From Sphingomonas bacterium (GTDB lineage Bacteria > Pseudomonadota > Alphaproteobacteria > Sphingomonadales > Sphingomonadaceae): a stretch of DNA of 64,000 bases. Below, one piece after another: positions 50,727-57,756 of this stretch (positions within the stretch are counted from its first letter, which is position 1; each line of letters begins with the position of its first letter). A program made the position numbers and the translations under genes. Location: assembly GCF_028289855.1 (NCBI RefSeq), contig NZ_JAQGKZ010000059.1:1-64000 (forward strand), read 5' to 3'. The notes below the pieces were generated by a model that saw only the letters and a list, made by a program, of their open reading frames with translations, was not told the origin of the DNA and made no database searches.

Positions 50727-50811
50727 AATGAAACTATTCTCCCCAAAAGGCGCCGGCTCTTGTGCGAGGCGGGACCGCTTTACGCAACACGACATTTTTC
50801 TATTCGCTGGT

Positions 50812-50836
50812 GGAACAATCGAGAGCGTTTTTGGTT
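50812..50836 (+). promoter_or_regulatory. Probable EcfG-dependent promoter of nepR
   Basis: GGAAC (50812-50816), 16 bases, then GGTT (50833-50836) fits the general stress sigma consensus except for one base in the -10 element. It lies about 100 bases before nepR and would allow autoregulation of the stress response. Confidence 0.55.
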
Positions 50837-50934
50837 TCACGGGGTGCTGACGCAATTCGTGCGTCGTGTTCGGCTCCGCTTGCGAACCCTTTTCGGTTCC
50901 GGCATGGCCGGTTCAGTTTTCGAGGGGGATTGCG

Positions 50935-51102
50935 TTGCCAGAGCGGCGGTCATCAAAGCGGGGAGGTCCCGGCGACGGTGATGGAAACGGCAAAAAGCTA
51001 AAAGACGAAGCGATGGGGACCGCACTACGCACGGTATATCATACCGCCGTCAGCGAACCCGTGCCCAACGAAATGCTCGATCTGCTCCGCAAGCTGGATT
51101 AG
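50935..51102 (+). CDS. nepR: Anti-sigma factor NepR
   Basis: This 55-residue protein starts at the TTG at 50935, six bases after GAGGGGG. It has the NepR core MGTALRTVYHTAVSEPVPNEMLDLLRKLD at its C-terminus, preceded by a basic, disordered N-terminus. NepR binds EcfG and holds it inactive; phospho-PhyR displaces it. The histidine kinase gene follows by three bases, so the two are co-transcribed. A likely EcfG promoter lies upstream. ATT at 50929 or the internal ATG at 51013 are less likely starts. Confidence 0.9.
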   Translation: MPERRSSKRGGPGDGDGNGKKLKDEAMGTALRTVYHTAVSEPVPNEMLDLLRKLD

Positions 51103-51105
51103 CCC

Positions 51106-52686
51106 GTGGCTGGGCTTATGGCTGGTGGGCGCCCGGGCACATTAAGCGCTCGCCTCGGACGGCTGCCGACCGGACCCAAGATTTTCCTCATTCTGTCGGC
51201 GGCGCTGCTGCCGTTCGCGATCATAGCGATTCTGGCGACGCTGGCCACCACGCGGCAAGCGGGCCAGGAAGCGCGATCGCAATTGCGCGTCGCGGCGCAG
51301 GAAAGTTCACGCAACCTGGCGATCGAACTGGTCGGCGACATGACCGCGCTGACCACCGCGATGAACGCGCTCGCCGCCGATCATGCCGACGCGCCGAGTT
51401 GCGCACGCGCCCGCGGCGTTTTCGCGCAACAGATTGCAGCGGGCGCCAGTTTCACCATCAGCGACCGGACCGGTCGATTGCTGTGCGGCACCGCGCCCCC
51501 GTTCTCCGTCCCCAACGCCATTGCCGGCGGTCAGCCGTCGGCGCGCGTGGTGCCGGGCAAAGGCATCGTTCTGGCGATCACCGCCGCCGGCGGGGGTTTG
51601 CGCGGAAGCGCGTTCTTCCCGGCAAAATTTCTCAGCGGCGTCGCCAGGCCGAGCGCGTTCGGGGTCGATTATGCCGAGGTCATCCGCGATCCGGACGGCC
51701 AGGAACTCAACCTGCGCACACTCGACCAGGATCGCCCGCTCGATCGGCATGACTCGGTCAGCGTGCCGCTCAACATTGGTAATTTGACGGCGGTTCTGAA
51801 TATCAGCAGCAACCCGATCACCTGGCCCATCTTCACCGCCTTGCTCCTGCCGATCCTGATGTGGCTGGCCGCCGCCAGCCTGGCCTGGCTCGTCGTCGAC
51901 CGCTTGCTGATCCAGCCGCTGCGCACGCTGCGCGCGCGGGTGGCGGCCTACCGCCCGGGCGAGGAAATCGCCTCATCCGATGTCCGGTCCTTGCCCGCGC
52001 AGGAAATTCGCGAGCTCGGCGAAACCTTTCGCTCATTGAGCCGCACGCTGATCCTCCACGAGGCCGGCCTCGCCGAGGGGCTGGTGCGCCAGACCAAGCT
52101 GACGCGCGAGGTTCACCACCGCGTCAAGAACAACCTCCAGGTCATTTCCAGCCTGATCAACCTGCACTCGCGCGGGGCGAAGGCGGAAGAAGCGGCGCGC
52201 GCGTATTCGTCGATCCAGCGGCGAGTCGATGCGCTGTCGGTGGTCCACCGCCACCATTTCGCGGAGATGGAGGATCATCGCGGGTTGTCGCTGCGCGCGG
52301 TGATCGGCGAACTGGCGTCGAACATCCGCGCGACCAGCCCGGAAGGGTCGAAGCTGGGCATCCTGCTCGAAGTCGAGCCCTATCTGGTCACCCAGGACAA
52401 TGCGATCGCGATCGCGTTTCTGCTGACCGAGATCATCGAGCTGGCGATCGCTATCAATCCCTGCGCGCAACTTCGGCTGTCGGTCCGCGCAGGCGACACG
52501 CCGGACAAGGCGATCCTGCGTGCCAGTTCGCCCGGGCTGATCGAGGGCGACGGGCTGAAAGCGGCGCTCGACCAGCGCTACGCCCGGGTGATGGAAGGGC
52601 TGTCACGCCAATTGCGCGCGCCGCTGCACCACGATCCGCTCGCCGGCGCGTATGAAATTGCGATTGCGATTACCGGAAAAGACTGA
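51106..52686 (+). CDS. HisKA_2-type sensor kinase of the stress response (PhyP-like)
   Basis: This 526-residue protein has two membrane helices (about residues 24-48 and 243-265) flanking a periplasmic sensor. A HAMP-like segment and a HisKA_2 dimerisation domain with the acceptor His in EVHHRVKNNLQVISSLINLHSR follow. The C-terminal ATP-binding domain looks degenerate: I do not see clear N and G boxes. In Sphingomonas the kinase gene next to nepR (PhyP) acts mainly as a PhyR phosphatase, and this gene has the same position. It starts at GTG 51106 or ATG 51118. Confidence 0.85.
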   Translation: MAGLMAGGRPGTLSARLGRLPTGPKIFLILSAALLPFAIIAILATLATTRQAGQEARSQLRVAAQESSRNLAIELVGDMTALTTAMNALAADHADAPSCARARGVFAQQIAAGASFTISDRTGRLLCGTAPPFSVPNAIAGGQPSARVVPGKGIVLAITAAGGGLRGSAFFPAKFLSGVARPSAFGVDYAEVIRDPDGQELNLRTLDQDRPLDRHDSVSVPLNIGNLTAVLNISSNPITWPIFTALLLPILMWLAAASLAWLVVDRLLIQPLRTLRARVAAYRPGEEIASSDVRSLPAQEIRELGETFRSLSRTLILHEAGLAEGLVRQTKLTREVHHRVKNNLQVISSLINLHSRGAKAEEAARAYSSIQRRVDALSVVHRHHFAEMEDHRGLSLRAVIGELASNIRATSPEGSKLGILLEVEPYLVTQDNAIAIAFLLTEIIELAIAINPCAQLRLSVRAGDTPDKAILRASSPGLIEGDGLKAALDQRYARVMEGLSRQLRAPLHHDPLAGAYEIAIAITGKD

Positions 52687-52722
52687 AATCCCACCCAAAA
52701 TTCTTGCCCGAAAAAAATTGTA

Positions 52723-52766
52723 AAAAAATGCATTTTTTCTGGGAACCGCATCGCGAAAGGGGCGTT
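52723..52766 (+). promoter_or_regulatory. Perfect EcfG promoter with upstream A/T palindrome
   Basis: GGAAC (52742-52746), 16 bases and CGTT (52763-52766) match the general stress promoter consensus exactly. Immediately upstream, 52723-52738 is a perfect 16-base palindrome of A and T runs around TGCA, in UP-element position. The promoter points towards the two-hairpin sequence at 52773-52872, not towards a gene. Confidence 0.75.
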
Positions 52767-52772
52767 TTCATT

Positions 52773-52872
52773 CTCGGATAGCGAATTTATGCCCCCCCGC
52801 TCTCGCTATCCAAGACATAGGCCCGGCAGCGCACCCCTCCCCCCCGGTAGCGCTTCCGGGCCTAAATCTTTT
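52773..52872 (+). ncRNA. Candidate stress-induced small RNA with two C-rich-loop hairpins (GsrN-like)
   Basis: About seven bases after the perfect EcfG -10 element the sequence forms hairpin 1, GGATAGCGA/TCGCTATCC (52776-52784 with 52803-52811), whose 18-base loop holds a run of seven C. Hairpin 2, GGCCCGG/CCGGGCC (52820-52826 with 52856-52862), has an inner AGCGC/GCGCT stem and a C-rich loop, and is followed by TAAATCTTTT as a terminator tail. C-rich loops are used by the sigma-T-dependent RNA GsrN of Caulobacter to pair with G-rich ribosome sites. No reading frame fits. Hairpin 2 could alternatively just be the terminator of the kinase gene. Confidence 0.65.
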
Positions 52873-52904
52873 CCGGCCTCTTCAGATGCTCGACGGTCGA
52901 GCGA

Positions 52905-53678
52905 TCAGGCGGCGGTTTCGCTCGCCTCGGTCCGCGCGCGCCGGCGATGCGTCAGCCAGATCGCGACCAGCGTCAAATAATAGAGCACCACCAGCGGCGA
53001 CGCGAGCATGATCATCGATCCAGCATCGGGCGGCGCGAGGAACAGCGCAATCGCGAAGCAGCCGAGGATGGCATAGCGCTGCGCCTTGACCAGTTGCTTC
53101 AGCGTGACGATCCCGGCGCGTTCGAGCAGCATCAACAGCACCGGCAACAGGAACGCGATGCCGAACCCCATCAGGAACTGCATGACGAACGACAGATAAT
53201 TATCGACCGACGGCAGCGCCTCGCGATCGACCCCGCCGACATTGCCCTGATAACCGAGCAGGAAATGGAGCGCGCCGGGGATCGCGACGAAATAGGCCAG
53301 GCACGCGCCCGCCCCGAACAGCAGCGGCGTCGCCAGCAGAAACGGCAGCAGCGCGCGCTTTTCCTTGCGATACAGGCCAGGTGCGACGAACTGCCACAAC
53401 TGGTTGGCGATCACTGGGAACGACAGCATTATCGCGGCGAAGAATGCAACCTTGAGCTGGACGAAGAATGCTTCGAACAATTGCGTATAGATCAGCTTCG
53501 ATTGCCCCGCCTTGAGCAGCGGGCGCACCAGGATGCCGAAAATCCATTCGGAGAAATAAAAGCTGAGCGCGAACATCGCCGCCAGCGCCAACAGGCTGAA
53601 CAGCAAGCGGCGGCGCAACTCGATCAGATGATCGAGCAGCGGCGCGCGGCTCGCGTCGATGGTGTCCTCGTCGCTCAC
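52905..53678 (-). CDS. tatC: Sec-independent protein translocase TatC
   Basis: This 257-residue inner-membrane protein has six helices and the TatC start APLLDHLIELRRRLLFSLLALA. The FEAFFVQLKVAFFAAIMLSFP segment and the LYRKEKRALLPFL loop follow. TatC with TatB recognises twin-arginine signal peptides. The start overlaps the tatB stop by four bases. It is last in the argS-to-tatC run. The DUF1501 gene in this window has a candidate Tat signal. Confidence 0.96.
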   Translation of the reverse strand: MSDEDTIDASRAPLLDHLIELRRRLLFSLLALAAMFALSFYFSEWIFGILVRPLLKAGQSKLIYTQLFEAFFVQLKVAFFAAIMLSFPVIANQLWQFVAPGLYRKEKRALLPFLLATPLLFGAGACLAYFVAIPGALHFLLGYQGNVGGVDREALPSVDNYLSFVMQFLMGFGIAFLLPVLLMLLERAGIVTLKQLVKAQRYAILGCFAIALFLAPPDAGSMIMLASPLVVLYYLTLVAIWLTHRRRARTEASETAA

Positions 53679-54109
53679 GGCTTGGCGCGCTTGGCGGCGG
53701 GTTTCTTCGCCGCAGGTCTTGTCGCCGCTGCCTTGGCTCGGGGTTTTGGCTTGGGCTTGGGTGCGATTGCGACTTTCGGCTGTTCGACCATCACCGCCGA
53801 CGAGTCACCGGCCAGCTCGGCGGGATCATCCTGCGGTACTGGCGCCATCAGTGCGGCCTGATCGGCGGTCGGGGGAAAGTCACGCATGATGCGCTCATTC
53901 TCCGCCTTCCACTTCTTTTCCATTTCCTGGAATTCGGATTCGCGGATCATGTCGTCGAACCCCGAGCGGAATTGCCGCGCCATACCGCGCGCACGGCCGA
54001 TCCACTGCCCGGCCAAGCGCATCGCCTTGGGCAAGTCTTTGGGCGGGATGACAAGCAATGCCACCACGCCCAGCACCAGCAACTCGGTCGGGGCTACGTC
54101 TAGGATCAC
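53675..54109 (-). CDS. tatB: Sec-independent protein translocase TatB
   Basis: This 144-residue protein has the TatB pattern: an N-terminal helix (DVAPTELLVLGVVALLVIPPKDLP) and an amphipathic helix (MRLAGQWIGRARGMARQF). A variable, Lys/Ala/Pro-rich tail from about residue 100 is basic (KPKPKPRAKAAATRPAAKK). The proline after the hinge and the Glu in PTELL match TatB rather than TatA. The start codon is GTG at 54109, 24 bases after tatA. Confidence 0.94.
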   Translation of the reverse strand: MILDVAPTELLVLGVVALLVIPPKDLPKAMRLAGQWIGRARGMARQFRSGFDDMIRESEFQEMEKKWKAENERIMRDFPPTADQAALMAPVPQDDPAELAGDSSAVMVEQPKVAIAPKPKPKPRAKAAATRPAAKKPAAKRAKP

Positions 54110-54133
54110 CGCCGGATTCCTCTCCGGCAGGAA

Positions 54134-54364
54134 TTAAAGGTCGGCGTCGCGCACGCGCTCACGCTCGGCGTCGACGACCGGGTCGGCGCGCTTGGCTTCG
54201 AGTCGGCTCGGCGGAACCGCATCGTCATCCTCGGCCATGCCCTTCTTGAACTGCTTGATGCCCTTGGCGACGTCGCCCATCATGTTCGAGAATCGCCCGC
54301 CGCCCAAGATCAGGATCGCGACCACCCCGAAAATCAGCCAATGCACCAGGCTGAAGCTACCCAT
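54134..54364 (-). CDS. tatA: Sec-independent protein translocase TatA
   Basis: This 76-residue protein has the TatA start GSFSLVHWLIFGVVAILILGGGRFSNMMGDVAKGIKQFKKGM: one membrane helix, the FG-type hinge replaced by GGRFS, and an amphipathic helix, followed by an acidic tail. TatA forms the translocation pore. The ATG at 54364 is preferred over a GTG one codon earlier. The gene precedes tatB on the minus strand. Confidence 0.95.
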   Translation of the reverse strand: MGSFSLVHWLIFGVVAILILGGGRFSNMMGDVAKGIKQFKKGMAEDDDAVPPSRLEAKRADPVVDAERERVRDADL

Positions 54365-54394
54365 CACTCAATCTCCCAAAGGCGTAACGCCTAT

Positions 54395-54997
54395 CTAGTC
54401 CTCTTCGGACGCATTTGCCATCTCTTCATCGGCGCCCTCGCCGATCGCCATCTCCGCCATCGCCAGATCGATCGGGTCGAGCAGCCCGGCAGCGCGCAGA
54501 TCGTCGATTCCGGGCAAGTCGCGACGGCTCGCGAGCCCGAAATGCGTGAGGAAATCGGGCGTCGTCGCATAGGTCAACGGGCGGCCCGGGGTTTCCCTCC
54601 GCCCGGCGGGGCGTGCCCAGCCCGCCTCCATCAGCACGTCGAGCGTGCCCTTCGAAATCTGCACGCCGCGAATCGCCTCGATCTCGGCGCGGGTGACGGG
54701 CTCGTGATAGGCGATGATCGCCAGCGTCTCGATCGCCGCGCGCGAGAGTTTTCGCGCTTCTTCGCGCTCGCGCCGGAGCAAGTGCGCCATGTCGCCCGCG
54801 GTCTGGAAATGCCAGCGGCCGCCACGCTCGACCAGCTCGATCCCGCGGCCGGCGTACAATTCGGCGAGCGTATCGAGGGCGCCGCGAACGTCCGCCGCCT
54901 CGCCGACATAGGAGCGGATCGCGTCGATGCTCAGCGGCTCGTCGGCGGCGAACAGCACCGCCTCGACCGCGCGCGTCAGGTCGTCCGGTTCGATCAT
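54395..54997 (-). CDS. scpB: Chromosome segregation/condensation protein ScpB
   Basis: This 200-residue protein has two winged-helix domains (about residues 1-80 and 85-165): LTRAVEAVLFAADEPLSIDAI, then SRAAIETLAIIAYHEPVTRAEIEAIRGVQISKGTLDVLMEAGW and TTPDFLTHFGLASRRDLPGI. ScpB with ScpA forms the kleisin part of the SMC condensin. Its ATG overlaps the scpA stop by four bases. An acidic C-terminal tail (EGADEEMANASEED) is present. Confidence 0.95.
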   Translation of the reverse strand: MIEPDDLTRAVEAVLFAADEPLSIDAIRSYVGEAADVRGALDTLAELYAGRGIELVERGGRWHFQTAGDMAHLLRREREEARKLSRAAIETLAIIAYHEPVTRAEIEAIRGVQISKGTLDVLMEAGWARPAGRRETPGRPLTYATTPDFLTHFGLASRRDLPGIDDLRAAGLLDPIDLAMAEMAIGEGADEEMANASEED

Positions 54998-55788
54998 GCC
55001 CCCACCTTTTCAACGCCCTTCAGGTAGAGCGGCGCGAACGGCGATTGCTGGCGCAGCTCGGCCTTGCCCATCCGCGCGAGCTCGAGCGCCGCGACGAAGC
55101 TGGAGGCGAGCGCCGATTTGCGGAACGGTCCGTCGAGCGTGTCGGGCAGGAAGCTTTCGATCGTCGCCCAATCGACCTGCAACCCGAGCAGTCGCGACAC
55201 GCGTTCCAGCGCGGCGTCGAGCGTCATCACCGCGCGTTCGTGGACGACGTGGAAGACCGGCCGGTTGCGCGCGGTGACCTGGCCATAAGCGGCGATCAAA
55301 TCGTAGATTTCGGCCTGCCACTGCGCCTTGCGCACCGTCCGCAGCCCCTCGGGCGCGGCACGGCGGAACACGTCGCGGCCGAGCCGGTCGCGCGCGAGAA
55401 GCCTTGCACCGGCATCACGCATCGCGTTGAGCCGTTCGAGCCGCATCTGCAGCCGCAGCGCGAGATCCTCGGGGCTCGGCTCGACCTCTGGGTCGCGCGG
55501 CAACAGCAGCGCCGATTTGAGATAGGCCAGCCACGCCGCCATCACGAGATAGTCGGCTGCGACCTCGAGCTTCAACGCGCGCGCCTGTTCGACATAGACG
55601 AGATATTGCTCGACCAGCGCGAGGATCGAAATCTGCTTGAGATCGACCTTCTGCGCCCGCGCCAACGCCAGCAACAGGTCGAGCGGGCCTTCCCAGCCCT
55701 CCAGGTCGAGGGTCAGCGTGTCGGGATCGGAATCCATCGCGCGATCTAAGCGGATGGCGACAGGCTTGTCACTTCTCTCTTCCGTCAT
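54994..55788 (-). CDS. scpA: Segregation and condensation protein ScpA
   Basis: This kleisin has the N-terminal LEGWEGPLDLLLALARAQKVDLKQISILALVEQYL, the middle YLVMAAWLAYLKSALLLP and the C-terminal winged helix FVAALELARMGKAELRQQ. It bridges the SMC heads. The listed ATG at 55788 lies inside a family B palindromic repeat, which is odd for a start codon. The ATG at 55737 (MDSDPDTLTLDLEGWEG) would give 247 residues and is equally plausible; neither has a clear ribosome site. Confidence 0.92.
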   Translation of the reverse strand: MTEERSDKPVAIRLDRAMDSDPDTLTLDLEGWEGPLDLLLALARAQKVDLKQISILALVEQYLVYVEQARALKLEVAADYLVMAAWLAYLKSALLLPRDPEVEPSPEDLALRLQMRLERLNAMRDAGARLLARDRLGRDVFRRAAPEGLRTVRKAQWQAEIYDLIAAYGQVTARNRPVFHVVHERAVMTLDAALERVSRLLGLQVDWATIESFLPDTLDGPFRKSALASSFVAALELARMGKAELRQQSPFAPLYLKGVEKVGA

Positions 55789-55874
55789 GCTGAACTTGTT
55801 TCAGCATCCAACGCGCCACAATCGACAGATGAATTTGCTGCGCGGTGGACCCTGAAACAAGTTCAGGGTGACGG
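55783..55874. repeat. Intergenic inverted repeat, family B copy 2
   Basis: CGTCATGCTGAACTTGTTTC and its complement ending CAAGTTCAGGGTGACG are about 35 bases apart. It matches the element at 40606-40710. Its left arm contains the upstream candidate start codon of scpA. Confidence 0.85.
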
Positions 55875-55895
55875 CGAATGGGAGACGAGCGCGCT

Positions 55896-56903
55896 CTACG
55901 CCAACGCCAGCAATGCATCCCGCTTGGCGATCAACTCGCCGAAGTCGCCCTCGGGCTCGACCCCGGCGATCGTCGCCATCGCGCGATCCAGCCGCTCGAC
56001 CGACTTGGCGGGCATGTCGCCCAGCAACCCGGCGATCTCCGCCATTTCGTCCATCCGCCCCCAGCAATCGAGCACGAGATCGCATCCCGCCGCGATCGCT
56101 CCCGCCGCTTTTTCGCCCGCAGTGCCCGACAAGGCCTTCATGTCGATATCGTCGGTCATCAGCAGCCCGTCGAAACCGATCTTTCCGCGGATCACTTGCT
56201 CGATGACGATTGGTGATAGCGTCGCGGGACGCTCCTTGTCCCAGGCCTCGAACACGATGTGACTCGTCATCCCCATCGGTGCGTCGGACAGGCTGCGGAA
56301 CGGCTCGATATCGATCGCGAGCTCGGCGTCCGAGGCGGTGACGGTCGGCAAATGATGATGCGTATCGACGATCGCGCGGCCGTGCCCCGGCATATGCTTG
56401 ACCACGCCGACGACGCCCCCGGAGCGCAAGCCGTCGAGGATCGCGCGGCCCATCGCGGCGACCCGCATCGGTTCGTGCCCCAGCGCACGGATGCTGATGG
56501 CTTGGGTCGTGTCGGGCTGGACGACATCCAGCAACGGCCAGCAATCGACGTTGATCCCGACCTCGGACAGCATCAGCGCGGTCGCGTGCGCATGCGCGCG
56601 CGCCGCCTCGATCGCCGAAATCGGTGCGATCTCATACAGCGCGTCGAACGCGGGGCCGGCGGGGAAATCGGGCCATTCGGGCGGCCCCATCCGCTGCACC
56701 TTGCCGCCTTCCTGATCGATCAGGATAGGCACGTCGTCGCGCCCCGACAGGTCGCGCAGCGAGTCGGTCAGCGCGCGGATTTGCGCACGATCCTGCACGT
56801 TGCGCTTGAACAGGATGTACCCGCACGGATCGGCGTCGCGATACAGCGCGCGTTCGTCGTCGGTGAGGGCAAGGCCGGACAGGCCGTAAATGACGGGCTT
56901 CAT
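55896..56903 (-). CDS. nagZ: Beta-N-acetylhexosaminidase
   Basis: This 335-residue family 3 glycosidase releases GlcNAc from muropeptides during cell-wall recycling in the cytoplasm. It has the NagZ signature VVGVVKHMPGHGRAIVDTHHHLP near residue 165 with the catalytic His, and the nucleophile Asp in GLLMTDDIDMKAL near 245. IDQEGGKVQRM near 60 is also diagnostic. No signal peptide is seen. It lies between the SPOR protein and scpA in the argS-to-tatC run. Confidence 0.96.
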   Translation of the reverse strand: MKPVIYGLSGLALTDDERALYRDADPCGYILFKRNVQDRAQIRALTDSLRDLSGRDDVPILIDQEGGKVQRMGPPEWPDFPAGPAFDALYEIAPISAIEAARAHAHATALMLSEVGINVDCWPLLDVVQPDTTQAISIRALGHEPMRVAAMGRAILDGLRSGGVVGVVKHMPGHGRAIVDTHHHLPTVTASDAELAIDIEPFRSLSDAPMGMTSHIVFEAWDKERPATLSPIVIEQVIRGKIGFDGLLMTDDIDMKALSGTAGEKAAGAIAAGCDLVLDCWGRMDEMAEIAGLLGDMPAKSVERLDRAMATIAGVEPEGDFGELIAKRDALLALA

Positions 56904-56941
56904 AGGACGCTTCTATGTGCCCGCGTCCGAACAAAAAACCC

Positions 56942-57006
56942 CGTTCGTGCTGAGCTTGTCGAAGCACGTGCGCTGTCACGACCTTCGACAAGCTCAGCGC
57001 GAACGG
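56942..57006. repeat. Intergenic inverted repeat, family A copy 2
   Basis: CGTTCGTGCTGAGCTTGTCG and its complement (CGACAAGCTCAGCGCGAACG) flank about 25 bases. It matches 43569-43634 and lies between the SPOR protein stop and nagZ. Confidence 0.88.
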
Positions 57007-57027
57007 TGCGTTTGGCGATCCGTCAAC

Positions 57028-57756
57028 TCAGCTCGTGACGATGCACGCCTCGCCGGCGACCTTGAGCTTGCCGCACAGATCCTGCGCCGCGCCCGCGCTG
57101 CCGGCGTTAACCTTAAGCCGGTAGAAAGTGCGCCCGTTGACCTCGGCCTTCTCGATCGATTTGCCGAGCCCCGCCAAATAGCCGAACCGCTTCGACGCCT
57201 GTGCCCATGCGGTGTTGGCACCCGCTTCGGTCGGGAACGAGCCGAGCTGGACCAGCGCGCCGCCACCGCCGCCGCCCGCGACCGTTACGGGCCGGCCGGG
57301 GGGAGGCGCTACCAGCTTGCCACCGGGACCGGCGACGCTGGCGGTGGCAACCGACGACCCGGGGCCGCCCTTCGCATCGGGGGCTGCCTTCGTTCCGACG
57401 ATCGGCGCTTCGGGCAGGTTCGACACGGCGATCGATCCATTGCCACCGGCAGCACCACCGCTGGCGGCAACTGCGGCATCACCTTCGCCGGCGACCTTCA
57501 TCCCGCCGGGATCGTCGGGCTTGACCTTGTAGTCGCCGTCCTGCGCCGCGATCAGGTCGCCATTACCGGCGGGCGGCGTGCGGTGCTTCAGCCAATAGAT
57601 ACCGCCGAGCACGACCGCGAGCATGACCAGCCCGACCAATACCATGCCGACCACGCGGCCGAGCGGCGCGCCCTCATCCTCGTCCGCCGCTGTCTCCAGC
57701 CAAGGCAACCGGCTTTCGTCGGTGACCGTCGGCTCGCTCCATTGTTCGCCGGGCAT
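57028..57756 (-). CDS. SPOR-domain membrane protein
   Basis: This 242-residue protein has an acidic cytoplasmic start, one membrane helix (about residues 34-55), a long Gly/Ala/Pro-rich periplasmic linker and a C-terminal SPOR domain (about 165-240: ALVQLGSFPTEAGANTAWAQASKRF then YRLKVNAG). SPOR domains bind denuded glycan strands at the division septum. The ATG at 57756 overlaps the argS stop (TGATG). It is probably a division or cell-wall protein. The Cys pair LCGKLKVAGEAC closes the domain. Confidence 0.9.
   Translation of the reverse strand: MPGEQWSEPTVTDESRLPWLETAADEDEGAPLGRVVGMVLVGLVMLAVVLGGIYWLKHRTPPAGNGDLIAAQDGDYKVKPDDPGGMKVAGEGDAAVAASGGAAGGNGSIAVSNLPEAPIVGTKAAPDAKGGPGSSVATASVAGPGGKLVAPPPGRPVTVAGGGGGGALVQLGSFPTEAGANTAWAQASKRFGYLAGLGKSIEKAEVNGRTFYRLKVNAGSAGAAQDLCGKLKVAGEACIVTS

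Noticed and set aside
52687..52741. A/T-rich stretch after the kinase gene as an intrinsic terminator
   Set aside because: The A-run/T-run palindrome has no GC stem and sits directly against the EcfG -35 element, so it was read as an upstream promoter element.
52789..52980. 63-codon frame downstream of the perfect EcfG promoter
   Set aside because: It has no ribosome site, runs through two strong hairpins and into the antisense strand of tatC. A small RNA is the better explanation.
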